From the NCBI GenBank assembly GCA_947482665.1, contig CANKJK010000001.1, positions 1-64,000 of the forward strand: a stretch of DNA of 64,000 nt. The letters run 5' to 3'. Origin of the DNA: Acidobacteriota bacterium (GTDB lineage Bacteria; Acidobacteriota; Vicinamibacteria; Vicinamibacterales; UBA2999). Positions 1 through 8,707 of this stretch are shown in pieces. A program made the translations under genes and the position numbers. Numbering within the stretch: the first letter of the stretch is position 1; each line of letters begins with the position of its first letter. The notes below the pieces were generated by a model. The model saw nothing but the letters and a program-made list of their open reading frames with translations, made no database searches and had not been told where the DNA came from.

Positions 1-1
1 G

Positions 2-358
2 CCCGACGGCACCTGCCAGCGCGATTACATCCATGTGATGGATCTCGCCGACGCGCACGTCCGGGCCCTGGGGTATCTCGAACAGGGCGGGGCCTCGGTG
101 ACCTGTAACCTCGGCACGGAACAGCCGACCTCGGTGCGCGAGGTGATCGACGCCGTGGAGCGTGTCAGCGGGTGCCACGTCGTCCGCCACGTCGCCGAGC
201 GGCGCCCCGGGGATCCTGCGGTCCTCTATGCCTCGGCGGCCCGCGCCCGCGCCGTGCTGGGCTGGCAGCCGCGATTTCCATCACTGGACGACATCGTGCG
301 CCACGCGTGGGCCTGGCATCAGGCGCATCCGCATGGCTACACGGGAGAACCGCGCTAG
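2..358 (+). CDS. galE: UDP-glucose 4-epimerase, C-terminal part (cut by window edge)
   Basis: The frame is open from base 2 and reads PDGTCQRDYIHVMDLADAH, the RDYIHV.DLA.AH signature of GalE-type extended short-chain dehydrogenases. After it come the expected C-terminal elements: NLGTE, a TSVREVID helix, the RRPGDPA sugar-binding stretch and a final LGWQP module. The N-terminal NAD-binding half lies outside the window. GalE interconverts UDP-glucose and UDP-galactose in the cytoplasm, supplying sugars for envelope polysaccharide. Its stop codon overlaps the GTG of the following glycosyltransferase (TAGTG), so the two are probably co-translated. A related UDP-sugar epimerase cannot be excluded from this fragment alone. 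Confidence 0.85.
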   Translation, partial: PDGTCQRDYIHVMDLADAHVRALGYLEQGGASVTCNLGTEQPTSVREVIDAVERVSGCHVVRHVAERRPGDPAVLYASAARARAVLGWQPRFPSLDDIVRHAWAWHQAHPHGYTGEPR

Positions 359-1068
359 TGTCGCGGTCACGCGCGCCGCTGGTGGACCCGCTCCTCTCTG
401 TCGTGATGCCGGTCTTCAATGAAGCCGGCACGGTCGAGGAGGTGATCCGGCGGGTCCTGCGCGTGCCGATCCGCCTTGAACTGGTGGTGGTCGACGACGG
501 GTCGACGGATGGCACCCGGGCCTGTCTCGAGGGGTTGCAGGCTGAACTTGGCTTCCGCCTGGTGCTGCAGCCCGTCAATCAGGGGAAGGGTGCCGCGCTT
601 CGGCGGGGTTTCACGGAGGTGACCGGCGAGATTGTGGTCATCCAGGATGCGGATCTCGAGTACTCCCCGGAGGAGTATCCCCAGCTCATCGATCTGATCT
701 GCCAGGGCCGGGCCGACGTCGTGTACGGCTCCCGGTTCCTGGGCCGGCACCGCGCGTTTCTGTTCGCCCACTACATCGGCAACCGGCTCCTGACCTTCGT
801 CACAAATCTCCTCTACAACACCATGCTGACGGACATGGAGACCTGTTACAAGGCGATGCGGGTGGAGGTCCTCCGGTCCATGACCTTGCGCTCAGACGGG
901 TTCGATATCGAGCCGGAACTGACCGCCAAGATCTTCAAGCGCGGGTATAAGGTGTTCGAGGTGCCCATCACCTACGACGGCCGCGGCTACGAAGAGGGCA
1001 AGAAGATTAGCTGGCGGGATGGCCTCGTGGCGTTGTGGGTGCTCATCCGATATCGGTTCAGCGAGTGA
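358..1068 (+). CDS. family 2 glycosyltransferase, DPM1/GtrB-like
   Basis: This 236-aa GT2 enzyme starts at the GTG overlapping the galE stop. Longer starts upstream would lie inside galE and precede the conserved fold. Visible motifs are LSVVMPVFNEAGTVEEV (nucleotide-binding strand), VVVDDGSTDGT, QDADLEYSPEEYPQL (metal-binding DAD) and GSRFLG. There are no C-terminal membrane helices, so it is the short soluble type that loads a sugar onto a polyprenyl or dolichyl phosphate, or a related acceptor. The true donor and acceptor cannot be read from sequence. Its TGA overlaps the next GTG (GTGA), linking it to the lipid exporter downstream and suggesting an envelope glycolipid role. Confidence 0.85.
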   Translation: MSRSRAPLVDPLLSVVMPVFNEAGTVEEVIRRVLRVPIRLELVVVDDGSTDGTRACLEGLQAELGFRLVLQPVNQGKGAALRRGFTEVTGEIVVIQDADLEYSPEEYPQLIDLICQGRADVVYGSRFLGRHRAFLFAHYIGNRLLTFVTNLLYNTMLTDMETCYKAMRVEVLRSMTLRSDGFDIEPELTAKIFKRGYKVFEVPITYDGRGYEEGKKISWRDGLVALWVLIRYRFSE

Positions 1069-2831
1069 ATCCCTTCTTCCGCCTGACGTCGTTCGCCCGG
1101 CCGCACCGGGGCCGTCTCGTGGCCGCCTTCGGTGCGATGCTGGTCTACGCGGCCGGGTCGGCGGGGCTGGCCGCGCTCATTCAGCCGGTGTTCGACCAGG
1201 TACTGACCACGCGCACCAATCTCGGATGGGTCATCGCGGGGATTCTGGGCCTCTACGCGATCAAGGGCGTCGGCGCGTATCTGTCCGCGAACCTGATGGC
1301 GGATGTCGGTCAGCGAGTCATTCGCGACCTGCGGCAGGCGCTCTTCCGGAAGGTGCTGGATCAGTCGTCCACCTTCTTCGCGCATCGTGCGGTCGGCAAA
1401 CTCCTGTCCCGCATCATCAACGACGTCACCCAGGTACAGCAGGCGGTGTCTGAGACGCTGGGCGACCTGGCCCGGGAGTCGCTGGCGCTGGTCGGGTACG
1501 TCGGTCTCCTCTTCTGGTACGACGCGCGGTTGGCCACGGTCTCACTGACGGTCGCGCCGCTGGTCATCTATCCGCTCACCACGCTTGGCCGGCGCGTCCG
1601 CCGCACGACGCGCCGGAGCCAGGAGGCGCTCGAAGAGATCACGCACGTGGGGGCTGAAGCGTTCGCGGGCCACCGTATCGTCAAGGCGTTCGGCGCCGAA
1701 GCGCGTGAGGCGGCCCGCTTTGACGCGGCGGTCGACCACCTGTACCGCACGAACATGAAGGTGACCAGCGTCCTCTCGGTGCTGCCGCCGCTGATGGAGT
1801 TCATCGGGGGGCTCGCCTTCGCGGGCGTGCTCTGGTATGGGAGCCAGGAGATCCAGGCCGGGCGGCTCACGACCGGCGGGTTCACGGCGTTCCTGGCCTC
1901 GCTGTTCATGATGTACGGCCCGGCCAAGAAGCTGAGCCGGGTGAATGCGAACATCCAGCAGGCCCTTGCCGCCGGCGAGCGGATTTTCGAGACGTTGGAT
2001 CTGACGAGCGACATCGTGGATCGCCCAGGGGCCACCGCGCTGCTGCCGCTCGGCGGCACGATCGAATTCGATCATGTGCACTTCCGCTACGGGTCTGGCG
2101 CCGACGGTGCGGCGCTCCGCGATGTGACGCTCCGGGTCGAGGCCGGCACCATGCTCGCGATCGTGGGGCGGAGCGGGGCCGGCAAGTCCACGCTGGTGAG
2201 CCTGCTGCCGCGGTTCTATGACGTGACGGCCGGATCCGTGCGGATCGATGGCCGCGACATCCGCGACGTCACGTTGCAGTCGCTGCGCGCGCAGATTGGC
2301 ATCGTGACGCAGGACACGGTGCTCTTCGACGATACCGTTGCCGGCAACATCGCCTATGGACGGCCCGATGCCTCTCCGGAGGAGATCGAGACGGCGGCGC
2401 GCGCGGCACACGCACACGAGTTCATCGCGGGTCTGCCCGAGGGGTATGACACGCGGATCGGCGAGCGCGGGCAGCGCCTTTCCGGCGGTCAGCGTCAGCG
2501 CCTGGCGATTGCCCGCGCGCTCCTGCGGGACTCGCCGATTCTGATCCTCGACGAGGCGACCTCCGCTCTGGACACCGAGTCGGAACGGCTCGTCCAGGAC
2601 GCGCTCGGCACGCTGATGGCGAATCGGACGTCGTTTGTCATCGCCCACCGGCTCTCCACCGTGCGCCGGGCGGACGCGATTGTGGTGATTGAGCAGGGTG
2701 AGGTCGTCGAGTCTGGCACGCACGAGTCGCTGCTGGCCGCCGGCGGCCTCTATGCGCGCCTGTACGACATGCAGTTGCGTGATGATCTGACCGAGGCCTC
2801 CGGCCTCGAGTCCCCTGAGGTACCTGCCTGA
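1065..2831 (+). CDS. MsbA-like ABC transporter (fused membrane and ATPase domains)
   Basis: This is a 588-aa half-transporter. The six-helix exporter domain covers about residues 1-310 and the nucleotide-binding domain about 330-575. Walker A GRSGAGKST lies near residue 367, the Q-loop is VTQDTVLF, the signature LSGGQRQRLAIARA is near 471, Walker B ILILDEATSALD near 491, and the H-loop IAHRLST near 525. Homodimers of this family flip lipids such as lipid A core, or other hydrophobic substrates, across the inner membrane using ATP. The GTG start at 1065 is chosen because it overlaps the preceding TGA and gives the usual short N-terminus. The glycosyltransferase next door makes a glycolipid substrate plausible, but the substrate is inferred. 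Confidence 0.9.
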   Translation: MNPFFRLTSFARPHRGRLVAAFGAMLVYAAGSAGLAALIQPVFDQVLTTRTNLGWVIAGILGLYAIKGVGAYLSANLMADVGQRVIRDLRQALFRKVLDQSSTFFAHRAVGKLLSRIINDVTQVQQAVSETLGDLARESLALVGYVGLLFWYDARLATVSLTVAPLVIYPLTTLGRRVRRTTRRSQEALEEITHVGAEAFAGHRIVKAFGAEAREAARFDAAVDHLYRTNMKVTSVLSVLPPLMEFIGGLAFAGVLWYGSQEIQAGRLTTGGFTAFLASLFMMYGPAKKLSRVNANIQQALAAGERIFETLDLTSDIVDRPGATALLPLGGTIEFDHVHFRYGSGADGAALRDVTLRVEAGTMLAIVGRSGAGKSTLVSLLPRFYDVTAGSVRIDGRDIRDVTLQSLRAQIGIVTQDTVLFDDTVAGNIAYGRPDASPEEIETAARAAHAHEFIAGLPEGYDTRIGERGQRLSGGQRQRLAIARALLRDSPILILDEATSALDTESERLVQDALGTLMANRTSFVIAHRLSTVRRADAIVVIEQGEVVESGTHESLLAAGGLYARLYDMQLRDDLTEASGLESPEVPA

Positions 2832-3724
2832 TGATGACGTCGATGACCGGCTTTGCGTCGGTGACGGAGGAGCACGAGTCGGCAACCGTGACCGTCACGG
2901 TCCGCTCGGTGAACCACCGGTTCCTGGACCTCCAGCTCCGCGTGCCGGCGGCCTGTGCCGACCTCGAAGCGGCCATCCGCTCCCAGGTGCAGCAACGCCT
3001 GGCGCGGGGGCGGGTCGAGCTGATTGTCGGTGTGCAGGCGAGGAAGAGCGCGCCGCCCACCGTGCGGCTGGACGAGGCGCTGGTGGGGCAGCTCGCGGTG
3101 GCGCTGGAACGGCTGCGTGAGGAGGGCCTTGTCAGCGGGCCGCTGACGCCGGGAGACATCCTGCGCCTCCCGCAGGTGCTCTCCGTCGAAGACGCGCGGA
3201 CCAGCGGCGATACGGCGGGTGAGCCGGGCGTGGCGGTTGCTGTCGCTGCGGCACTGGGCCGTGCTCTGGCCGATCTCGAAGTCATGCGGCGGCGCGAAGG
3301 CGAGATGCTCAACGCCGACCTTGAGACACGCCGTGGCACGTTGTCCGTCCTCATCGAGGAACTCCAGCAGGCCGCCGAGGCGGGGCGCGTGGCGCTCGAG
3401 ACCAGGCTGACCGAGCGCGTGAAGGAGCTGAGCGGGCAGGTCCCGGTCGATCAGACCGCCGTCGCGCAGGAGATCGTCCGGGTGGCGCAGCGGTCCGACA
3501 TCAGCGAGGAACTGACGCGGTTTCGGGGGCATCTGGCGCACTGGGTCACGCTGGTCGCGGCGCCGGAGCCGTGTGGCCGCAAGCTGGATTTCCTCCTGCA
3601 GGAGATGAACCGTGAGATCAACACGCTTGGGGCGAAGGCGGATGGTCTCGGCGTATCGGAGCGCGTCATCGCCGCCAAGGCGGAGCTGGAACGGATGAAG
3701 GAACAGGTGCAGAACGTTGAGTAG
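2831..3724 (+). CDS. yicC: YicC family endoribonuclease
   Basis: The 297-aa protein opens with MTSMTGFA, the invariant start of YicC proteins. It has the N-terminal YicC domain (SVNHRFLDLQLRVP) and the C-terminal DUF1732 domain ending in GRKLDFLLQEMNREINTLGAK. YicC homologues are reported RNases with a role in RNA turnover and stationary-phase fitness. The ATGATG start at 2831 overlaps the ABC transporter stop, and the end overlaps gmk by 8 bp. The yicC-gmk pairing is common across bacteria and supports both calls. Either ATG (2831 or 2834) could be used. Confidence 0.92.
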   Translation: MMTSMTGFASVTEEHESATVTVTVRSVNHRFLDLQLRVPAACADLEAAIRSQVQQRLARGRVELIVGVQARKSAPPTVRLDEALVGQLAVALERLREEGLVSGPLTPGDILRLPQVLSVEDARTSGDTAGEPGVAVAVAAALGRALADLEVMRRREGEMLNADLETRRGTLSVLIEELQQAAEAGRVALETRLTERVKELSGQVPVDQTAVAQEIVRVAQRSDISEELTRFRGHLAHWVTLVAAPEPCGRKLDFLLQEMNREINTLGAKADGLGVSERVIAAKAELERMKEQVQNVE

Positions 3725-4343
3725 CGGGGCGCGGGGCCAGCTGTTCATCGTCTCGGCACCGTCAGGCACGGGCAAGACGACGCTGGTCGAGCGGCTGGTC
3801 CGGGAGCTGCCCAGGCTCCGCATGTCGCGGTCCTACACGTCGCGCGGGATCCGTCCAGGAGAGGCGGAGGGCGTTGACTATAATTTCATCAGCCGCGAGG
3901 ACTTCGACGCGCGGATTGCGGCCGGCGGGTTTCTGGAGTGGGCCGACGTGTTCGGCAACTACTACGGCACGTCGCGTGCGGACACCGAGCGTGTGCTGGC
4001 CTCGGGCGACGACCTCATTCTTGTGATCGACGTGCAGGGGGCCAGGCAGGTGCGAGCCTCGGGAATTCCCGCGACGACCGTGTTCGTGCTGCCGCCGTCA
4101 GCCGATATCCTGGAACAGCGGCTGCGTGGCCGCAGCCGCGATACGGAAGAGCAGATGCGGCGACGGCTGGAGACCGCCGAGGCCGAGGTCGGCGATGTGG
4201 GCGTCTACGACTACGTTGTCGTGAATGATGATCTGGACGTGGCCGGCGACCGGTTGAGGGGCATCGTGCTCGCCGAGCGCGCGCGGACGGCGCGGATGCA
4301 GGCGGACGCGGACCGCATCGTGCGGACTTTCCGGTCCAGCTAG
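3717..4343 (+). CDS. gmk: guanylate kinase
   Basis: This 208-aa enzyme phosphorylates GMP to GDP with ATP. The P-loop APSGTGKTTL starts near residue 14. The GMP-binding signature follows as SRSYTSRGIRPGEAEGVDYNF, with FLEWADVFGNYYGTS and the Gmk-typical VIDVQGARQV. The lid region carries RGRSRDTEEQMRRRL. The start is a TTG inside the yicC 3' end, which implies translational coupling. Only 11 bp separate it from coaBC, so rpoZ, often found between these two genes, is absent from this position. Confidence 0.95.
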   Translation: MSSGARGQLFIVSAPSGTGKTTLVERLVRELPRLRMSRSYTSRGIRPGEAEGVDYNFISREDFDARIAAGGFLEWADVFGNYYGTSRADTERVLASGDDLILVIDVQGARQVRASGIPATTVFVLPPSADILEQRLRGRSRDTEEQMRRRLETAEAEVGDVGVYDYVVVNDDLDVAGDRLRGIVLAERARTARMQADADRIVRTFRSS

Positions 4344-4354
4344 AAAGGACAAGA

Positions 4355-5578
4355 GTGGCTCTCGTCGCACTCGGCGTTACCGGCGGGATCAGCGCCTACA
4401 AGTCAGTCGAAGTGTGCCGGGGGCTGCAGAAGCTCGGCCACGAGGTCGTGGCTGTCATGACCCGCGCGGCTACGAAGTTTGTCGGTCCGCTGACCTTCGA
4501 AGCCATCACGAGGCGGGAGGTCATCACTTCACAGTGGACGCCCGGCGCCAATGCCGACATCGAACACATCGCGCTGGCGTCGGACATCGGACTGCTGCTG
4601 GTGGCCCCGTGCACCGCCAACGTCATCGGCAAGTTCGCACACGGTATGGCCGACGACTTTCTGACGTCGCTGTATCTGGCGACGACGGCGCCGGTGCTCA
4701 TCGCGCCAGCCATGAATACGAACATGCTCGCGCACCCTGCCGTGCAGGAGAACGTGCGGATCCTCGAGGCGCGTGGCGTTAGGCGCGTGGAGCCCGGGGA
4801 GGGCTATCTGGCCTGTGGCTGGGTGGGGAAGGGACGGCTGGCCGAGCCGGCGGAGATTGTCGAGGCCGCCCAGGCCATCCTCGCGCCGGTTGATGCGTCG
4901 TGGCGAGGGCGGCATGTCGTGGTGTCGGCAGGGCCGACCTACGAGGACATCGACCCGGTCCGCTTCGTGGGGAACCGGTCGAGCGGCCGGATGGGATTTG
5001 CGCTCGCCGCGGATGCCCGGAGACGGGGCGCGCGGGTCACGCTGGTGGCCGGCCCGACGCGGATGGAGCCGCCGCAGGTCGAGACACTCGTCCGCGTCCG
5101 GAGTGCGGCCGAGATGCATGCCGCGGTGCTCGCGGCGGCGGAGGGCGCGGATGTCGTGGTGATGGCGGCTGCCGTTGCTGACTACACGCCTGTCGCGCCC
5201 GCGGCCGGGAAGATCGCGAAGGGCGACGGCCCACTGGTATTGACGCTGGAGCGCACGCGGGACGTCCTGGCGGATCTTGGGGCGCGTCGCGCCAGGCACT
5301 CTGGCGAGGGGCCCGTGCTCGTGGGCTTTGCCGCCGAGACCTCGGACCTGCTGGCAAAGGCCGCCGTGAAGCGAGAGCGCAAGGGCGTGGACATGATCGT
5401 GGCGAACGACGTCTCCAATCCGGATATCGGTTTCGACGTGGACGCGAATGCGGTGAGCATCGTCAGTGCCGGAGGCGTCGTGGACGTGCCCCGTCAGTCC
5501 AAGATGCGGATCGCCGCGGCCATTCTCGACCAGGTCACGCCGCTGCTGCGGCCCGCTCCCGTCCCTGTGCGCAGCTAG
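4355..5578 (+). CDS. coaBC: bifunctional phosphopantothenoylcysteine decarboxylase / phosphopantothenate-cysteine ligase
   Basis: The 407-aa Dfp/CoaBC protein performs two steps of coenzyme A synthesis. It joins cysteine to 4'-phosphopantothenate, then decarboxylates the product with FMN. The N-terminal flavodoxin-like CoaC domain shows [15 protein letters not shown] with the catalytic His, PAMNTNML, and [16 protein letters not shown] with the active-site Cys. The CoaB half starts near residue 185 with [16 protein letters not shown] and GNRSSGRMG, and includes the [16 protein letters not shown] region. It begins with GTG right after gmk behind the AGAAAGGACAAGA stretch. Both domains look complete. 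Confidence 0.95.
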   Translation: MALVALGVTGGISAYKSVEVCRGLQKLGHEVVAVMTRAATKFVGPLTFEAITRREVITSQWTPGANADIEHIALASDIGLLLVAPCTANVIGKFAHGMADDFLTSLYLATTAPVLIAPAMNTNMLAHPAVQENVRILEARGVRRVEPGEGYLACGWVGKGRLAEPAEIVEAAQAILAPVDASWRGRHVVVSAGPTYEDIDPVRFVGNRSSGRMGFALAADARRRGARVTLVAGPTRMEPPQVETLVRVRSAAEMHAAVLAAAEGADVVVMAAAVADYTPVAPAAGKIAKGDGPLVLTLERTRDVLADLGARRARHSGEGPVLVGFAAETSDLLAKAAVKRERKGVDMIVANDVSNPDIGFDVDANAVSIVSAGGVVDVPRQSKMRIAAAILDQVTPLLRPAPVPVRS

Positions 5579-5585
5579 GCCTGTC

Positions 5586-6437
5586 GTGTCCAGGGATGAC
5601 CTTGCGGCCCATCTGGAGTTCTTCGCGGAACTCGGCGTGACCGGTGTCAGCACCGATCCCGTCTGGCGTCGCCGGCCCGTGCCCGACGCCCCTGCTCCGG
5701 TCGCGCCGGCCGACGCACCTGTGACGGCTGTCGCTCCTGCGGTAACGTCCCAAGCGGTCGCTGTCGAGGCTGTCTCTGACGAGGCTGTCTCTGACAGCGC
5801 GGTCCCTGCCAACGGCGGTACGGTCGGCGCTGGGACGGACGAGCCGGCACCGGCCTCCATCGCCCTGGTACGTGTGGGGTCGCTGCCACTGATTCGTACC
5901 GACATCGGCGACTGCACCCGCTGCAAGCTCCACACGCTGGGGCGGACGCAGATTGTCTTCGGTGTGGGGAATCCCGAGGCTGACCTGATGTTTGTGGGCG
6001 AAGCACCCGGCGCCGATGAGGACGAACAGGGCGTGCCGTTCATCGGGAGAGCGGGCCAGTTGTTGACCAAGATCATCGAGGCGATCGAGCTGACGCGCGA
6101 CCAGGTTTACATCGCCAACGTGATCAAGTGCCGTCCGCCGGCGAACCGGAACCCGGAACCGGATGAAGTGGCGCAGTGTGAGCCGTTCCTCTTCCGGCAG
6201 ATCGACGCGATCAGGCCGAAGGTGATCGTCGCGCTCGGAAAGTTCGCGGCGCAGTCGCTGCTGCGCACGACCGAGCCCATCACGAAGCTGCGCGGCCGGG
6301 AGTTCCCGTTCCGGGACGCCGTGTTGATGCCGACCTTTCATCCCGCCTATCTCCTGCGGAATCCCTCGGCGAAGCGCGAAGTCTGGGAAGACATGAAGCG
6401 TGTCCGCGAGCTGCTGAACGCCCGGGCCGGTCGGTAG
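5586..6437 (+). CDS. family 4 uracil-DNA glycosylase (iron-sulfur type)
   Basis: This 283-aa protein excises uracil from DNA. The catalytic domain starts near residue 105. It has the cluster cysteines [14 protein letters not shown] and AQCEPF, motif [21 protein letters not shown], and [13 protein letters not shown] near the C-terminus, all typical of family 4 UDGs. Residues 1-25 form a short N-terminal helix ([15 protein letters not shown]). It is joined by a long Ala/Val/Pro/Glu-rich linker that contains an exact [10 protein letters not shown] duplication. The GTG at 5586 is used, 7 bp after coaBC; upstream starts would lie inside coaBC. Enzymes of this family were once described as phage SPO1 DNA polymerase-related. 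Confidence 0.9.
   Translation: MSRDDLAAHLEFFAELGVTGVSTDPVWRRRPVPDAPAPVAPADAPVTAVAPAVTSQAVAVEAVSDEAVSDSAVPANGGTVGAGTDEPAPASIALVRVGSLPLIRTDIGDCTRCKLHTLGRTQIVFGVGNPEADLMFVGEAPGADEDEQGVPFIGRAGQLLTKIIEAIELTRDQVYIANVIKCRPPANRNPEPDEVAQCEPFLFRQIDAIRPKVIVALGKFAAQSLLRTTEPITKLRGREFPFRDAVLMPTFHPAYLLRNPSAKREVWEDMKRVRELLNARAGR
5766..5795 (+). repeat. 15-bp perfect tandem duplication in the glycosylase linker
   Basis: GAGGCTGTCTCTGAC occurs twice in a row, in frame, encoding [10 protein letters not shown]. It lies in the disordered linker between the N-terminal helix and the catalytic domain. Such a unit can change copy number by slippage without a frameshift. Confidence 0.85.
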
Positions 6438-6451
6438 TCAGGGGCCTGGTC

Positions 6452-8707
6452 ATGCCCTCCGCGCCGTCACGTCAGGGCGATGGCCGCGCCGGGCCACAGG
6501 CCGTGCGCGCTGTCGCCGTCGCCGTCCCCGTTCCCTATCTGGATGCCCTGACGTATCTCGTGCCCGAAGGTGTGCCCACGCCGCGGCCCGGCGTGCGCGT
6601 GCGCGTGCCGCTCGGCCGCCGATCGGTGGTCGGGATGGTGCTGGCGCAGACCTCGGTGGCGCCGGGCATCGAAGCCAAGCCCGTCGAGGCGGTCATCGAC
6701 GCCGAGCCGTTTGTGCCGCCCGCGGTCGTCGAGTTGTGCCAGTGGGTGGCGGATTACTACGTGGCCGGCGTGGGCGATGCGGTTGGCGTTGCCATGCCGC
6801 CGGGCTCGCGCCGTCAGGAGTCGGCGTTCCGCACGATGCGCGTCGTGCATGCGACGGCGTTCGGTCTCGATACGGCGCGCCTGGGTGGCGAGGGCCTGAC
6901 CGCGAAGCAACGTGGAGCCCTTGAGGAGCTGGCCGGAGCCTCTGCCGGGCTGCCATCACGCGTCCTCAAGGACCGCGGCATCACACCGGCCGTCGTGAGC
7001 AAGCTGGTGTCAGCCGGACTGGCCGTGGTGCGTGCCGAGCGCGATGAGCGGGATCCCCTGCTGGCGGATGCCGCGGCAGCGGCCGAGGGCGAGCCGCCCG
7101 GACTCACGCCGGACCAGCAGTCGGCCTTCGACACCCTGCACGTGCTCGCCGCGACGGGGGCCTTCCGCGCAGCGGTGCTCTACGGCGTCACCGGCAGCGG
7201 CAAGACCGAAGTGTATGTGCGCCTCGCCGAAGCCGTGTGCGCGGCCGGGCGGCGCGTCCTCGTCCTCGTGCCGGAGATCGCGCTGACACCGTCCGCCGTG
7301 ACGCGGTTTTGCCGGACGTTCGGGGGGCGCGTGGCGGTGCAGCATAGCGGCCTCTCGGATGGCGAGCGTCACGATCAATGGCACCGCATCAGGCGCGGAG
7401 AGGTCGACGTCGTCATCGGGACGCGCTCGGCCGTGTTCGCGCCGCTCGACCGGCTCGGGCTCATCATCGTCGACGAGGAGCACGACTCGTCGTACAAGCA
7501 GGAGGAGTCGCCCCGCTACCACGGGCGTGATGTGGCCGTGATGCGCGCCAGTCGAGAAGGCGCCCTCGTGGTGCTCGGCTCCGCGACGCCGTCGCTTGAA
7601 TCATTCCGAAACGCGGATACCGGCCGCTATGCGCGCGTCTCGCTCGACCGGCGGATCCTGGACCGCCCGCTGGCCAGCGTGCGTATCGTCGACATGCGCG
7701 ACGTGTTTGCCGCCGAAGGGCCGGACACTGTCATCAGCCCGGCGCTCGCCGAGGCGATTGGCGACCGGCTGTCGAAGGGGGAGCAGTCCCTCGTGCTGCT
7801 CAATCGCCGCGGGTGGGCGACCTCGGTGTTCTGCCGGCAGTGCGGGACGCCGATGCAGTGTCCGCACTGCAGCGTGTCGCTGACCGTGCACAAGGGCGGG
7901 CGGCACAAGGCCCGGTGCCATTACTGCGACTACGCCGTCATCGTCCCGAAGCAGTGTCCCACCTGCGCGTCGCCCTACATGGAGCAGGCCGGCTTCGGCA
8001 CCGAGCGCGTCGAAGAGGAGGTGGCGCGGCTCTTCCCGGAGGCACGCGTGGCGCGGATCGACCGCGATGCCATCCGGAAACGTGGCGCCCTCTCGAGCCT
8101 GCTGGGGCGCTTCGCGGCCGGCGAGATTGACGTCCTGGTCGGGACGCAGATGATCGCCAAGGGCCACGACTTCCCACGTGTCACGCTCGTGGGCGTGATT
8201 TCAGCGGACGTCGGCCTCGGGCTTCCGGATTTCCGCGCCGCCGAGCGGACCTTTCAGCTGCTCACGCAGGTGGCGGGGCGCGCCGGTCGAGGCGCACGCG
8301 TGGGCGAGGCCCTGATCCAGACGATCAATCCCACGCACTACAGCGTGGAGCTGGCGTGCCGGCAGGACTATCCCGCCTTCTACGAGAAGGAGGTCGCGTT
8401 CCGCCGGGCGATGCAATACCCGCCGCTCTTTGCGCTGGTCAATGTGATCGTCCGTGGGCCGACCGAGGCGGAGGCCATGACCGCGGCGCACCTGCTGGCG
8501 AAGGGGCTCCATCCTACTGAGGGCTTTCTGGTACTCGGACCCGCACCGGCCCCACTGGGGCGGCTGCGCGGCGAGCACCGCGTGCAGCTCTTCCTGAAGG
8601 GACCCAAGCGCACCGACATGCGCAACGCCCTGCGTCGCGCGCTCGATGGCCTGCCGGAGCTCAGGCGCAGGGTAACAGTGGATGTGGACCCGATGACGGT
8701 GCTGTAG
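6452..8707 (+). CDS. priA: primosomal replication restart helicase PriA
   Basis: The 751-aa protein carries an N-terminal 3'-DNA-binding domain (VAVPVPYLDALTYLVP). Helicase motif I is GVTGSGKTEVYV and motif II is VDEEHDSSYKQ followed by PRYHGRDVAVMRA. The zinc-binding insert has CRQCGTPMQCPHC, CHYCDY and CPTC. Motifs V and VI include GTQMIAKGHDFP and QVAGRAGRG. PriA reloads the replisome at collapsed forks. The start follows the glycosylase by 14 bp, and the end overlaps the convergent protease gene by 47 bp. Confidence 0.95.
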   Translation: MPSAPSRQGDGRAGPQAVRAVAVAVPVPYLDALTYLVPEGVPTPRPGVRVRVPLGRRSVVGMVLAQTSVAPGIEAKPVEAVIDAEPFVPPAVVELCQWVADYYVAGVGDAVGVAMPPGSRRQESAFRTMRVVHATAFGLDTARLGGEGLTAKQRGALEELAGASAGLPSRVLKDRGITPAVVSKLVSAGLAVVRAERDERDPLLADAAAAAEGEPPGLTPDQQSAFDTLHVLAATGAFRAAVLYGVTGSGKTEVYVRLAEAVCAAGRRVLVLVPEIALTPSAVTRFCRTFGGRVAVQHSGLSDGERHDQWHRIRRGEVDVVIGTRSAVFAPLDRLGLIIVDEEHDSSYKQEESPRYHGRDVAVMRASREGALVVLGSATPSLESFRNADTGRYARVSLDRRILDRPLASVRIVDMRDVFAAEGPDTVISPALAEAIGDRLSKGEQSLVLLNRRGWATSVFCRQCGTPMQCPHCSVSLTVHKGGRHKARCHYCDYAVIVPKQCPTCASPYMEQAGFGTERVEEEVARLFPEARVARIDRDAIRKRGALSSLLGRFAAGEIDVLVGTQMIAKGHDFPRVTLVGVISADVGLGLPDFRAAERTFQLLTQVAGRAGRGARVGEALIQTINPTHYSVELACRQDYPAFYEKEVAFRRAMQYPPLFALVNVIVRGPTEAEAMTAAHLLAKGLHPTEGFLVLGPAPAPLGRLRGEHRVQLFLKGPKRTDMRNALRRALDGLPELRRRVTVDVDPMTVL

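Noticed and set aside
172-357. Longer N-terminus for the glycosyltransferase, starting at 172
   Set aside because: It would overlap galE by about 190 bp with an Arg/Pro-rich stretch of no similarity to the family; the GTG overlapping the galE stop gives the standard N-terminus.
4529-6076. Large minus-strand open frames opposite coaBC and the glycosylase (and similar ones across the window)
   Set aside because: High GC makes long shadow frames common. They lack recognisable motifs and overlap genes with clear families.
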